From: Thermopolyspora sp044507605
GTDB taxonomy: Bacteria; Actinomycetota; Actinomycetes; Streptosporangiales; Streptosporangiaceae
NCBI GenBank assembly: GCA_044507605.1
Contig: JBIQJI010000026.1
Location: 1-64,000, forward strand
Direction: 5' to 3'
DNA: 64,000 nt
Under the pieces are notes generated by a model. It worked only from the letters and a program-made list of their open reading frames with translations, did no database searches and had not been told where the DNA came from. The translations under genes were made by a program, and so were the position numbers. Positions 13,872-22,038 of this stretch are shown here, one piece after another. Within the stretch, counting starts at the first letter, position 1. Each line of letters starts with the position of its first letter.

Positions 13872-14057
13872 ATGGCGAAGAAGTCACTGATCGCCAAGGC
13901 GGCGCGCAAGCCCAAGTTCGGCGTCCGTGCCTACACTCGGTGTTCGCGTTGCGGCAGGCCGCGCGCCGTCTACCGCAAGTTCGGGCTGTGCCGCGTGTGC
14001 TTCCGCGAGATGGCGCACCGCGGCGAGCTGCCCGGCATCACCAAGTCCAGCTGGTAA
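13872..14057 (+). CDS. rpsZ: 30S ribosomal protein S14 type Z (zinc-binding)
   Basis: This is the short zinc form of S14, a late 30S head protein. It has 61 residues, starting MAKKSLIAKAARKPKFGVRA. The zinc ribbon is intact: C-x2-C in RCSRCGR and C-x2-C in LCRVCFRE, 12 residues apart. A zinc-independent S14 is often encoded elsewhere in actinomycetes, but none is in this window. The SD is GAGAGGAGAG upstream. Confidence 0.98.
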   Translation: MAKKSLIAKAARKPKFGVRAYTRCSRCGRPRAVYRKFGLCRVCFREMAHRGELPGITKSSW

Positions 14058-14155
14058 GCCGGTCGCGGTAGCACGGCGAGCTTGCAGACCAGTCAACCAT
14101 CAAGGCCACCGCAGGTCCCGGTAGCGGGAAACCGCGGTGAGGAAGGCCACCGGCC

Positions 14156-14554
14156 ATGACGATGACCGATCCGATCGCAGACATGCTCACTCGTCTGCGC
14201 AACGCCAACTCGGCGTATCACGACACCGTCGCGATGCCGTACTCCAAGATCAAGGCGCACATCGCCGAGATCCTCCAGCAGGAGGGTTACATCCAGACCT
14301 GGTCCGTCGAGGACGCCAAGGTCGGTAAGAACCTCGTGGTGGAGCTGAAGTTCGGGCCGAGCCGTGAGCGGTCCATCTCGGGCCTGCGCCGGGTGTCCAA
14401 GCCCGGCCTGCGGGTCTACGCGAACAAGAACAATCTGCCCCGGGTGCTGGGCGGCCTGGGCGTCGCGATCATCTCGACGTCCGCCGGCCTGATGACCGAC
14501 AAGCAGGCCAAGAAGCGCGGAGTGGGCGGGGAAGTCCTCGCCTACGTGTGGTAA
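14156..14554 (+). CDS. rpsH: 30S ribosomal protein S8
   Basis: S8 binds helix 21 of 16S rRNA and, in other bacteria, represses the spc operon. It has 132 residues, starting MTMTDPIADMLTRLRNANSA; the first ATG at 14156 matches relatives, and an ATG at 14162 is possible. The 98-bp gap before it holds an imperfect hairpin (14107-14139) that may have a role in regulation. The C-terminal STSAGLMTDKQAKKRGVGGE is conserved. Confidence 0.98.
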   Translation: MTMTDPIADMLTRLRNANSAYHDTVAMPYSKIKAHIAEILQQEGYIQTWSVEDAKVGKNLVVELKFGPSRERSISGLRRVSKPGLRVYANKNNLPRVLGGLGVAIISTSAGLMTDKQAKKRGVGGEVLAYVW

Positions 14555-14573
14555 CGAGGGGAGGAATCACAGC

Positions 14574-15116
14574 ATGTCACGAATCGGACGGCTGCCCATC
14601 CCCGTACCGAGCGGCGTCGATGTCACCATCGACGGCCGAGCCGTCACGGTCAAGGGGCCCAAGGGCACGCTTTCGCACACCGTCGCCGAGCCGATCAGCG
14701 TCGCGCGGGGCGACGACGGCACGATCAGCGTCACGCGACCCAACGACGAGAACAAGGTCCGTGCGCTGCACGGGCTGTCCCGCACGCTGATCGCGAACAT
14801 GGTGACCGGGGTCACCCAGGGCTACTCCAAGAGCCTGGAGATCGTCGGGGTCGGTTACCGCGTCCAGGCCAAGGGGCCGAAGCAGCTGGAGTTCGCACTG
14901 GGCTTCAGCCACCCGGTGATCGTCGACGCCCCCGAGGGCATCACCTTCCGCGTCGAGAAGCCGACCCTGTTCCATGTGGACGGCATCGACAAGCAGAAGG
15001 TCGGCGAGGTCGCGGCCAACATTCGCAAGCTGCGCAAGCCCGACCCGTACAAGGGCAAGGGCGTGCGGTACCAGGGCGAACAGATCCGCCGCAAGGTCGG
15101 AAAGGCTGGTAAGTAG
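14574..15116 (+). CDS. rplF: 50S ribosomal protein L6
   Basis: L6 lies near the factor-binding site of the 50S subunit. It has 180 residues, starting MSRIGRLPIPVPSGVDVTID, with the conserved C-terminal signature RKPDPYKGKGVRYQGEQIRR. GAGGGGAGG is the SD. It ends 2 nt before the rplR GTG. Confidence 0.98.
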   Translation: MSRIGRLPIPVPSGVDVTIDGRAVTVKGPKGTLSHTVAEPISVARGDDGTISVTRPNDENKVRALHGLSRTLIANMVTGVTQGYSKSLEIVGVGYRVQAKGPKQLEFALGFSHPVIVDAPEGITFRVEKPTLFHVDGIDKQKVGEVAANIRKLRKPDPYKGKGVRYQGEQIRRKVGKAGK

Positions 15117-15118
15117 TC

Positions 15119-15514
15119 GTGGCCTTCACCAAGCTCGGCAACAAGCACCTGAGCAAGCACACCGCCGCGCGGGTCGTGTCGCGGCTGCGCCGCCACCGGC
15201 GCGTCCGCAAGAGGGTCTACGGCACACCCGCCCGGCCGCGACTGGTCGTCACCCGCTCGTCGAAGCACATCTTCGCGCAGGTCGTCGACGACACCGTGGG
15301 ACATACCCTGGTGAGCGCCTCCACGCTCGACCCGACGTTGCGCACCGCCGAGGGCACCAAGAGCGAGAAGGCGCGCCGTGTGGGCGCCCTGATCGCTCAG
15401 CGGGCCAAGGACGCCGGCATCGACGCCGTGGTGTTCGACCGTGGCGGCAACAAGTACGCCGGTCGCATCGCGGCGCTGGCCGACGGCGCCCGTGAGGGCG
15501 GGCTGGAGTTCTGA
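15119..15514 (+). CDS. rplR: 50S ribosomal protein L18
   Basis: L18 binds 5S rRNA and delivers it to the large subunit with L5. It has 131 residues from the GTG at 15119, starting MAFTKLGNKHLSKHTAARVV. The conserved core RPRLVVTRSSKHIFAQVVDD and the end FDRGGNKYAGRIAALADGAR are present. It starts 2 nt after rplF. Confidence 0.97.
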   Translation: MAFTKLGNKHLSKHTAARVVSRLRRHRRVRKRVYGTPARPRLVVTRSSKHIFAQVVDDTVGHTLVSASTLDPTLRTAEGTKSEKARRVGALIAQRAKDAGIDAVVFDRGGNKYAGRIAALADGAREGGLEF

Positions 15515-15553
15515 GCCGATGATGACGACCAACAATGAGAAGAGGAACCACTG

Positions 15554-16183
15554 ATGGCTGCAGCTCCGCGTCGCGGTGCCGGCGGCGGTGGTGAGCGGCG
15601 GGACCGTCGCGACGATCGCCGCGGTGGTGCCGCAGACAAGGGCGTCTCGTACATCGAGCGCGTCGTGAAGATCAACCGAGTGGCCAAGGTCGTCAAGGGC
15701 GGCCGGCGCTTCAGCTTCACCGCCCTCGTCGTCGTCGGCGACGGCAACGGCATGGTCGGGGTCGGCTACGGCAAGGCCAAGGAGGTGCCCGCGGCGATCG
15801 CCAAGGGCGTCGAGGAGGCCAAGAAGCACTTCTTCAAGGTGCCGCGCATCCAGGGCACCATCCCGCACACCGTGCAGGGCGAGGACGCCGCCGGCGTCGT
15901 GCTGCTGCGCCCGGCCTCGGCCGGTACCGGTGTGATCGCGGGTGGCCCGGTGCGCGCGGTGTTGGAGTGCGCCGGCATCCACGACGTGCTGTCCAAGTCG
16001 CTCGGCTCCGACAACCCGATCAACATCGTGCACGCCACCGTGTCGGCTCTGAAGGGCCTCAGCCGCCCAGAGGAGATCGCTGCGCGCCGTGGCAAGGCGA
16101 TCGAGGATGTCGCGCCCGCGTCGATGCTCAAGGCGCGTGCTGAGGGCCTCGCAGAGGCCGCGGCCGCAAGGGCGGTGAGCTGA
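15554..16183 (+). CDS. rpsE: 30S ribosomal protein S5
   Basis: S5 helps form the mRNA entry channel and influences decoding accuracy and spectinomycin sensitivity. It has 209 residues with an Arg/Gly/Asp-rich N-terminal extension of about 30 residues before the double-stranded RNA-binding-like domain (VSYIERVVKINRVAKVVKGG). The spectinomycin loop (VVKGGRRFSF) looks ordinary. The SD is GAGAAGAGG upstream. Confidence 0.97.
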   Translation: MAAAPRRGAGGGGERRDRRDDRRGGAADKGVSYIERVVKINRVAKVVKGGRRFSFTALVVVGDGNGMVGVGYGKAKEVPAAIAKGVEEAKKHFFKVPRIQGTIPHTVQGEDAAGVVLLRPASAGTGVIAGGPVRAVLECAGIHDVLSKSLGSDNPINIVHATVSALKGLSRPEEIAARRGKAIEDVAPASMLKARAEGLAEAAAARAVS

Positions 16184-16185
16184 CG

Positions 16186-16368
16186 ATGGCGCACCTCAAG
16201 ATCACCCAGGTCCGCTCGAAGATCGGGGGCAACCACAACCAGCGTGAGTCGCTGCGTTCGCTCGGCCTCCGGCGTATCGGCCACACCGTCGTCAAGGACG
16301 ACCGCCCGGAGATCCGCGGCATGGTCGCCGTGGTGTCGCACCTGGTCACCGTTGAAGAGGTCGACTGA
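16186..16368 (+). CDS. rpmD: 50S ribosomal protein L30
   Basis: L30 is a small large-subunit protein missing from some bacterial groups but usual in actinobacteria. It has 60 residues, starting MAHLKITQVRSKIGGNHNQR and ending in the conserved VSHLVTVEEVD. It starts 2 nt after rpsE and ends 2 nt before rplO, so it is certainly in the same transcript. Confidence 0.98.
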   Translation: MAHLKITQVRSKIGGNHNQRESLRSLGLRRIGHTVVKDDRPEIRGMVAVVSHLVTVEEVD

Positions 16369-16370
16369 CA

Positions 16371-16841
16371 ATGGCAGACAACACCTCGCGTGAGCGTGCC
16401 CCGCTGGGCATCCACGACCTGCGTCCCGCCCCCGGCGCCAACCGGCCGAAGATCCGCAAGGGTCGCGGCGAGGCGTCCAAGGGCAAGACCGCCGGCCGAG
16501 GCACCAAGGGCACGAAGGCGCGCAAGAGCATCCCGTTCGGCTTCGAGGGCGGGCAGATGCCGCTGCAGCGGCGGCTGCCGAAGCTGAAGGGCTTCTCCAA
16601 CGCCCTGTTCAAGACGAGCTACCAGGTGGTCAACCTGGACAAGCTCGCGGAGCTGTTCCCCGAGGGCGGCGAGGTCACCGTCGAGGCCCTGGCCGACAAG
16701 GGAGCGGTGCGCGGCAAGAAGCCGGTGAAGGTGCTGGGCGGCGGGGAGCTCTCCGTGGCGCTGAATGTTTCGGCGCACGCCTTTTCTTCCACGGCCAAAG
16801 AGAAGATCACCGCCGCGGGCGGTTCGGTCACCGAGCTTTAG
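16371..16841 (+). CDS. rplO: 50S ribosomal protein L15
   Basis: L15 binds 23S rRNA late in assembly. It has 156 residues. The Gly/Lys-rich N-terminal region (GRGEASKGKTAGRGTKGTKA) is typical, followed by the globular domain ending in AGGSVTEL. It is the last gene of the spc group and is followed by a strong hairpin at 16891-16931. Confidence 0.98.
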   Translation: MADNTSRERAPLGIHDLRPAPGANRPKIRKGRGEASKGKTAGRGTKGTKARKSIPFGFEGGQMPLQRRLPKLKGFSNALFKTSYQVVNLDKLAELFPEGGEVTVEALADKGAVRGKKPVKVLGGGELSVALNVSAHAFSSTAKEKITAAGGSVTEL

Positions 16842-16890
16842 GGTGACGCTGCCCTGAGATGGCGATGACCGGACGTCCGTACGCGGCTCG

Positions 16891-16931
16891 TACGAGGGCG
16901 CGGGGGTTCATGAGGAGCCCCCGCGCTCGTA
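16891..16931 (+). terminator. Hairpin between rplO and secY
   Basis: TACGAG (16891-16896) and CGCGGGGG (16899-16906) pair with CCCCCGCG (16918-16925) and CTCGTA (16926-16931), giving a 14-bp stem with a 2-nt bulge and an 11-nt loop. It probably ends the ribosomal protein transcript. A -10-like TAGAGT follows at 16938-16943, so secY-adk may have its own promoter; I see no clear -35 for it. Confidence 0.65.
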
Positions 16932-17070
16932 GTGCGTTAGAGTTCGCTCGACAGCGGGCTGTTGCGCATTCAGATGACAGTCCGACTGGATCTCTGACCG
17001 AAATGACGTCGATGGGTGTCACGCACCACATCGCCCAGCGAATCCGCCGTACAGGCGCGCAGGAGGGACT

Positions 17071-18387
17071 GTGCTAACCGCGATAGCCCGGGCGTTCCGT
17101 ACGCCCGACCTGCGCAAAAAGCTGCTGTTCACAGTGGCCATCATTGCGCTGTTCCGTCTTGGCTCGGTTCTGCCCAGCCCCGGGGTGCACACTGAGAACG
17201 TCAGTAAATGTCTGGCCGACGCGCAGGCCGGCGATGCCGGAAACATCTACGGCATGGTGCAGCTGTTCAGCGGTGGCGCGCTGCTGAAACTTTCCGTGTT
17301 CGCACTGGGCATCATGCCCTACATCACCGCGAGCATCATCCTGCAGTTGCTCACCGTGGTGATCCCGCGGCTGGAGGCCTTGAAGAAGGAAGGCCAGGCA
17401 GGCACCGCAAGGATCACGCAGTACACCCGCTATCTCACGATCGGTCTTGGTGTTCTGCAGTCGACGGCGTTCGTGGCGCTTGCCCGGTCCGGGCAACTGT
17501 TCCCGAACTGTAACCTTCCGGTCTTGGTGAACCAGGACATCCTCACCATCACGACCATGGTCCTCACGATGACGGCCGGCACCTCCGTCATCATGTGGCT
17601 GGGCGAGCTGGTCACCGACCGCGGCGTCGGCAACGGCATGTCGCTCCTGATCTTCACTCAGGTCATCGCGGTGTTCCCGTCGTACATGCTGAACATCTGG
17701 CGGCAGAGCCCGGCGGCGTTCGTCATCGTGATGGTCGTCGGCGTGTTCCTGGTCGCGGCCGTGGTCTTCGTCGAGCAGGCTCAGCGGCGCATCCCGGTGC
17801 AGTACGCCAAGCGCATGGTGGGCCGCCGCATGTACGGCGGCACGTCCACCTACATCCCGCTGAAGGTGAACCAGGCCGGCATCATCCCGGTCATCTTCGC
17901 CTCGTCGATGCTCTACCTGCCGCAGCTGATGGTGTCGCTGTTCGGCAACACGCAGAACCCGAACGCGGTCATCACCTGGCTCGCGCAGACCTTCGTGCGC
18001 GGCGATCACCCGGTGTACATGATCACGTACTTCTTGCTCAACATCTTCTTCACGTACTTCTACGTGACCATTACCTTCAACCCCGTTGAAGTCTCCGACA
18101 ACATGAAGAAGTACGGTGGGTTCATCCCGGGCATCCGTCCGGGACGGCCGACCGCCGAGTTCTTGAACTACGTGCTCAATCGGCTGACGGCGCCGGGCTC
18201 GCTGTATCTGGGAGTGCTCTCCCTGATACCGATCATCGCGTTCGCGTTGATCGGAGATGCCGCGAGCCAGCAGAACTTCCCATTCGGAGGGACGAGCATT
18301 CTGATCATGGTTGGTGTCGGGCTGGACACAGTGAAGCAGATCGAGAGCCAGCTCCAGCAGCGCAACTACGAGGGTTTCCTGAAGTAG
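17071..18387 (+). CDS. secY: Protein translocase subunit SecY
   Basis: SecY is the channel of the SecYEG translocon in the cytoplasmic membrane. It has 438 residues and ten hydrophobic segments, beginning MLTAIARAFRTPDLRKKLLF. The conserved cytoplasmic loop stretch QAQRRIPVQYAKRMVGRRMY and the C-terminal FNPVEVSDNMKKYGGFIPGI are present. It starts at GTG 17071 with AGGAGGG 4 nt upstream. Its stop overlaps the adk GTG by one base. Confidence 0.98.
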   Translation: MLTAIARAFRTPDLRKKLLFTVAIIALFRLGSVLPSPGVHTENVSKCLADAQAGDAGNIYGMVQLFSGGALLKLSVFALGIMPYITASIILQLLTVVIPRLEALKKEGQAGTARITQYTRYLTIGLGVLQSTAFVALARSGQLFPNCNLPVLVNQDILTITTMVLTMTAGTSVIMWLGELVTDRGVGNGMSLLIFTQVIAVFPSYMLNIWRQSPAAFVIVMVVGVFLVAAVVFVEQAQRRIPVQYAKRMVGRRMYGGTSTYIPLKVNQAGIIPVIFASSMLYLPQLMVSLFGNTQNPNAVITWLAQTFVRGDHPVYMITYFLLNIFFTYFYVTITFNPVEVSDNMKKYGGFIPGIRPGRPTAEFLNYVLNRLTAPGSLYLGVLSLIPIIAFALIGDAASQQNFPFGGTSILIMVGVGLDTVKQIESQLQQRNYEGFLK

Positions 18388-19040
18388 TGCGCGTCGTCTT
18401 GGTCGGGCCCCCCGGAGCGGGCAAGGGGACGCAGGCCCAGTTCATCGCATCGCACCTGTCCATCCCGAAGATTTCGACAGGTGACATCTTCCGCGCCAAC
18501 GTGTCGGGTGGCACGGAGCTCGGCAAACTTGCCAAGGAGTACATGGATCGTGGCGATCTCGTGCCCGACGAGGTCACGGTCGCCATGGTCCGCGACCGGC
18601 TGGGGGAGGACGACGCGCAGGAGGGTTTCCTCCTCGACGGCTTCCCGCGCAACGTTCCACAGGCGGAGATCCTCAAGAAGATGCTCGCCGAGTGGGGCTC
18701 GTCGCTGGACGTCGTCCTCGAACTGGTCGTCGACGACGAGGAGGTCGTCCGCCGTCTCGCGGGCAGACGCACGTGCAGATCCTGCGGGAAGGTCTGGCAC
18801 GTCGACTTCGACCCACCGGCGCGCGAGGGCGTGTGCGACGCCTGCGGTGGGCGGCTGTTCCAGCGCGACGACGACCGCGAGGACACCATCAGGCATCGCC
18901 TGGAGGTCTATCAGGAGCAGACGTCTCCGTTGATCTCCTTCTACGCCGATGAGGGCATCCTGGTCGGCGTCGACGCCACCGGGCCGGTGGAGGAGGTCAC
19001 GCAGCGCGCCCTGGCGGCCCTGCGCCGTTTCGCGGACTAG
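18387..19040 (+). CDS. adk: Adenylate kinase with zinc lid
   Basis: Adk interconverts ATP, AMP and ADP in the cytoplasm. It has 217 residues, starting at GTG 18387, which overlaps the secY stop. The P-loop is GPPGAGKGT (7-15). The lid domain carries four cysteines, Cys130, Cys133, Cys150 and Cys153 (TCRSCG and VCDACG), the pattern of zinc-binding long-form Adk. A canonical terminator with a T-run follows directly. Confidence 0.98.
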   Translation: MRVVLVGPPGAGKGTQAQFIASHLSIPKISTGDIFRANVSGGTELGKLAKEYMDRGDLVPDEVTVAMVRDRLGEDDAQEGFLLDGFPRNVPQAEILKKMLAEWGSSLDVVLELVVDDEEVVRRLAGRRTCRSCGKVWHVDFDPPAREGVCDACGGRLFQRDDDREDTIRHRLEVYQEQTSPLISFYADEGILVGVDATGPVEEVTQRALAALRRFAD

Positions 19041-19055
19041 TTTCGGGCCGAGCAC

Positions 19056-19095
19056 AACGCCATCCCTCTGTGTGAGGGGTGGCGTTTGGCTTTTT
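19056..19095 (+). terminator. Intrinsic terminator after adk
   Basis: A 13-bp stem with one G-U pair (19056-19068 with 19074-19086), a 5-nt loop and a T-run (19091-19095). This is the most classical terminator in the window; the others lack T-runs. It separates secY-adk from map. Confidence 0.9.
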
Positions 19096-19149
19096 AGGGG
19101 AGAATCGGGGGAATTGAGGGTATCCGCCTGCTGTTAACTGTGCGGGGGT

Positions 19150-20022
19150 ATGTACGTGTTCAAGAAGAACAGGCACGGGATTCAGGTCAAGACTCCCGAG
19201 CAGGTCGAGAAGATGCGGGCCGCCGGCCTGGTCGTTGGGAGGACTCTGGACCTGTTGAAGCGCTCGGTGGAGCCGGGTATCACTCCGCTCGATCTGGACG
19301 CGATCGCGGAGAAGGCCATCAGGGACGAGGGGGCGATCCCCTCGTTCAAGGGTTACCAGGGGTTCCCGGCGACCATCTGCGCCTCCGTCAACGACGAGGT
19401 CGTGCACGGCATCCCCACCGATCGCCGCAAGCTGCGCGAGGGCGACATCATCTCGATCGACTGCGGGGCGATCCTGGACGGCTGGCACGGCGACTCCGCC
19501 GTGACGGTGCCCGTCGGCGAGATCGAGCCGCGCCTGGCCGAGCTGCTGCGGGTCACCGAGGAGTCCATGTGGCGCGGCATCGCCGCGCTGGTCGTCGGAG
19601 GGTACCTCTCCGACATCGGGCATCAGGTGGAGAGCTACGCGCGCTCTCAGGGCCCCTACGGCATCCCCCGGGAGTACGGCGGGCACGGCATCGGCACCGC
19701 GATGCACATGGACCCCTGGATCGCCAACCACGGGCGGCCGGGCAAGGGGCCGAGGTTCGAGGCCGGGATGTGCTTCGCCGTCGAGCCGATGCTCAACCTC
19801 GGCACCGACCGCACGCGGGTGCTGGCCGACGACTGGACCGTCGTCACGCTCGACGGCCAGCCGTCCGCGCATTTCGAGCACAGCGTCGCGGTCACCGATG
19901 ATGGACCCCTGGTACTGACCGCGCTGGACGGCGGCGAGGCACGGCTCGCCGCGCTGAGTGCGCCGGCGAATGGAGCAGGAGCGAAGACAGATGGCCTCAG
20001 CACCGGAGATGCGAGCGTCTGA
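19150..20022 (+). CDS. map: Methionine aminopeptidase, type I
   Basis: Map removes the initiator methionine from new proteins. It has 290 residues. The five metal ligands are in place: Asp104 (IDCGA), Asp115 (WHGDSA), His179 (GHGIG), Glu212 (VEPML) and Glu243 (EHSVAV). The ATG at 19150 lies behind GCGGGGG. The N-terminus carries about 12 residues (MYVFKKNRHGIQ) before the usual VKTPEQ beginning. The C-terminal 30 residues past the last ligand are a low-complexity tail that overlaps the start of the next gene. Confidence 0.96.
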   Translation: MYVFKKNRHGIQVKTPEQVEKMRAAGLVVGRTLDLLKRSVEPGITPLDLDAIAEKAIRDEGAIPSFKGYQGFPATICASVNDEVVHGIPTDRRKLREGDIISIDCGAILDGWHGDSAVTVPVGEIEPRLAELLRVTEESMWRGIAALVVGGYLSDIGHQVESYARSQGPYGIPREYGGHGIGTAMHMDPWIANHGRPGKGPRFEAGMCFAVEPMLNLGTDRTRVLADDWTVVTLDGQPSAHFEHSVAVTDDGPLVLTALDGGEARLAALSAPANGAGAKTDGLSTGDASV

Positions 20023-20422
20023 CGGCGACCGTGATCGGGTCGCCGAGGCGCTGCGCGAACACGTCGCCGAAGGCCGGCTCACCATGGACGAGTTCCAGGA
20101 GCGCCTGCAGCAGGTCTATCAGAGCAAGACCTACGGTGAGCTCGCCCGGCTGACGTCCGACCTGCCCGACATCGACCTGCACGGCCTGCCCGCGCGGCGC
20201 GAGCCGGAGGCGCGGCGCGAGCCGGAGGTCGCCTCCCGCGGCGGCATGCGGGCCGCCTGGGCGGCGTGGGCGGGCGTCAGCGCCATGAACTGGGCGATCT
20301 GGCTCGTCGTGTCCGTGACCGGCGGCGAGTTCATCTACCCCTGGCCCATCTGGATCACGGTGATCTGGGGCGCCGCGCTGCTCGTCGGCACGGTGTTCGG
20401 AGACGGCCGGCGCGGGCGCTGA
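19991..20422 (+). CDS. DUF1707 membrane protein
   Basis: This is a small protein of unknown function: 143 residues from ATG 19991, with AGGAG at 19977-19981. A longer open frame from 19958 and a shorter start at 20009 are possible. Residues 7-60 (from MRASDGDRDRVAEALREHVA) form a DUF1707 domain with the usual GRLTMDEFQERL and YGELARLTSDLP stretches. A linker with a repeated RREPEAR/RREPEV follows, then two membrane segments (around WAAWAGVSAMNWAIWLVVSV and WPIWITVIWGAALLVGTVFG). It overlaps the end of map by 32 bases. DUF1707 proteins are widespread in actinomycetes. Confidence 0.85.
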   Translation: MASAPEMRASDGDRDRVAEALREHVAEGRLTMDEFQERLQQVYQSKTYGELARLTSDLPDIDLHGLPARREPEARREPEVASRGGMRAAWAAWAGVSAMNWAIWLVVSVTGGEFIYPWPIWITVIWGAALLVGTVFGDGRRGR

Positions 20423-20456
20423 CCCTCCCCGCACACTTTTCTCCCGCGCCCTTCTC

Positions 20457-20492
20457 GCGCGCCGTATGTGTCGTAGTGCACGTACGGCGCGC
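20457..20492. terminator. Inverted repeat after the DUF1707 gene
   Basis: A perfect 10-bp inverted repeat (GCGCGCCGTA at 20457-20466 with TACGGCGCGC at 20483-20492) with a 16-nt loop, 35 bases past the DUF1707 stop. It is probably the map/DUF1707 terminator; an operator for the next gene is possible. Confidence 0.5.
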
Positions 20493-20620
20493 TGTGCGTA
20501 TTCCTCCGCAGAACGCCGGCCGCGGTCTTCCTAGCGTGATGGCCGTCGGGCGGGAGCGGCGACGGGTGGACGTCCGGCCGCCCCACCCGGCGCGGGACAC
20601 CATCTCTACGGGAGGACACC

Positions 20621-21076
20621 GTGCGTAAGATCCCCAGCATCCTCGCGGGAACGGCCGCGGCAGGCGCGCTGCTCGGCGGGCTGAGCCTCGCCCCGGCCGC
20701 GCAGGCGGCCACCGCCTCGGCCACGACGGTGGCGCAGGCGCCGTTCCGGCACTTCTTCGGCCCCTACTACTCGGGGTACGGCCGCTCCGAGGGCCGCGGC
20801 CGCCGGTCCTACGTCAAGGGCTACTGGTACCGGGACGGCCGCGACGTCCGCCTCGTCTTCACCGGCTTCGACCGTGACCGCGACCGCCAGTACACCTACT
20901 ACTGGGTGCGGTGGCACGACCGGTCCGGCACGCACCGCAGCGTCTACCGCGACCGCGACGTGTTCCGCTTCTCGCGGGTGTTCAAGCGCGGCAGCCGCTT
21001 CGACGACTTCGACGTCCGGGTCTGCGAGGGCACGCGCCGGTCCGACGACTGCGGCCGTTACCACGACGTCTTCTAG
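20621..21076 (+). CDS. Small secreted protein of unknown function
   Basis: I do not recognise this family. It has 151 residues from GTG 20621, with GGAGG at 20611-20615. A Sec signal peptide runs to about residue 29 (MRKIPSILAGTAAAGALLGG then AQA before the cut). The mature part is rich in Tyr, Arg, Asp and Gly, with aromatic/basic strands (YVKGYWYRDGRDVRLVFTGF, YTYYWVRWHDRSGTHR) that suggest a small beta-sheet domain. Two cysteines near the C-terminus (VCEGTRRSDDC) could form a disulphide. It lies alone between two hairpins. Confidence 0.8.
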   Translation: MRKIPSILAGTAAAGALLGGLSLAPAAQAATASATTVAQAPFRHFFGPYYSGYGRSEGRGRRSYVKGYWYRDGRDVRLVFTGFDRDRDRQYTYYWVRWHDRSGTHRSVYRDRDVFRFSRVFKRGSRFDDFDVRVCEGTRRSDDCGRYHDVF

Positions 21077-21120
21077 ACGTCTGCCGGGCGTCCGGTACCC
21101 GGCGGCGAGGGGAGCCGGGC

Positions 21121-21169
21121 GACGACGGGCCCGCCGGGGTGAGCCATCGCTCCGGCGGGCCCGTTCGTC
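21121..21169 (+). terminator. Terminator after the small secreted protein gene
   Basis: A 17-bp stem with one bulged base (21121-21137 with 21152-21169) and a 14-nt loop, 45 bases past the stop. No T-run. Confidence 0.75.
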
Positions 21170-21402
21170 GTGCTGCCCTGCCCTCGGGGCCGTCTTCTGA
21201 GGTACGGTGTTACCGGGTCGTGTCCTGGCGCCGGCTCATCGTTTCGCTTTCTTGTCGTGGTTGCCGTAGACTCCTTTGTCGGCTCACTATGACCAATCGC
21301 GTCTCGGCGGCCCTGTGGCCGCCGCTCTCGACGAAACGCGTGTGGTCGCGGCTGCGTGGTGATCCGATATCCCAGACGACCGATCAGTGAAACGCGAGGG
21401 AC
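21170..21402 (+). promoter_or_regulatory. infA promoter and structured leader
   Basis: This is the infA part of the 326-bp gap between the secreted-protein gene and infA. TAGACT at 21267-21272 matches the actinobacterial -10; the hexamer 17 bp upstream is TCGCTT (21244-21249), a weak -35. The leader of about 120 nt holds a perfect 8-bp stem with a CTGT loop (CGGCGGCC 21305-21312 with GGCCGCCG 21317-21324). The hairpin could protect or attenuate the transcript; no known riboswitch is recognised. Confidence 0.5.
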
Positions 21403-21624
21403 ATGCCCAAGAAGGACGGCGCCATCGAGATCGAGGGCACTGTGGTCGAATCTCTCCCGAACGCCATGTTCAGGGTGCAACTCGACAACGGGCACAAGGT
21501 CCTGGCCCATATCAGCGGCAGGATGCGGATGCACTATATCCGGATCCTTCCTGACGACAGGGTTGTCGTCGAACTGAGCCCGTACGACCTCAGTCGCGGG
21601 CGGATCGTCTACCGATACAAGTAA
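21403..21624 (+). CDS. infA: Translation initiation factor IF-1
   Basis: IF-1 binds the ribosomal A site during initiation. It has 73 residues, an OB fold, starting MPKKDGAIEIEGTVVESLPN and ending RIVYRYK, which is full length. GAGGGAC upstream serves as SD. It begins the infA-rpmJ-rpsM-rpsK-rpsD-rpoA-rplQ series. Confidence 0.98.
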   Translation: MPKKDGAIEIEGTVVESLPNAMFRVQLDNGHKVLAHISGRMRMHYIRILPDDRVVVELSPYDLSRGRIVYRYK

Positions 21625-21703
21625 TCCCGAAACAAGCCCCAGCGGAGAGGGAGCCGAGCCTGGCGGGCGAGGCGGACTCGACCCGGCAGAACGATGAGGG
21701 ACG

Positions 21704-21817
21704 ATGAAGGTCAAGCCGAGCGTCAAGAAGATCTGCGACAAGTGCAAGGTGATCCGCCGGCACGGTCGCGTCATGGTGATTTGCGACAACCTGCGGCACA
21801 AGCAGCGCCAGGGTTAG
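21704..21817 (+). CDS. rpmJ: 50S ribosomal protein L36
   Basis: L36 is the smallest large-subunit protein, at 37 residues: MKVKPSVKKICDKCKVIRRH then GRVMVICDNLRHKQRQG. The zinc ligands are all present (Cys11, Cys14, Cys27 and His32), so this is the zinc form. The ATG at 21704 is preceded by GAGGGAC. It lies between infA and rpsM as in other actinobacteria. Confidence 0.97.
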   Translation: MKVKPSVKKICDKCKVIRRHGRVMVICDNLRHKQRQG

Positions 21818-21829
21818 CCGAGCACCTCT

Positions 21830-21846
21830 GACCCGCCGCGCGGGTC
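21830..21846 (+). terminator. Short hairpin between rpmJ and rpsM
   Basis: GACCCGC (21830-21836) pairs with GCGGGTC (21840-21846) over a 3-nt loop, and three more outer pairs are possible. It sits in a 221-bp gap before rpsM, which otherwise shows only GC-rich repeats. Full termination is unlikely because rpsM has no clear promoter here; attenuation is an alternative. Confidence 0.4.
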
Positions 21847-22038
21847 GGAAGCATCCGCGGTCCGCGCTCGCGGTCCGCCAGAAACCGAAGAACGTGCGTC
21901 ACAGCCGCGCAGGCGGCCGGGTTCACCCGGACCGAACCACGTGGCGGACCCCCGGTCGGAGGCCGGGGCCCTCACCCCGGGCATGGGGAGGGGCGGTGGC
22001 GCGCAAGACCTCCGCCACACTGAAGGGAATGCCCGACC

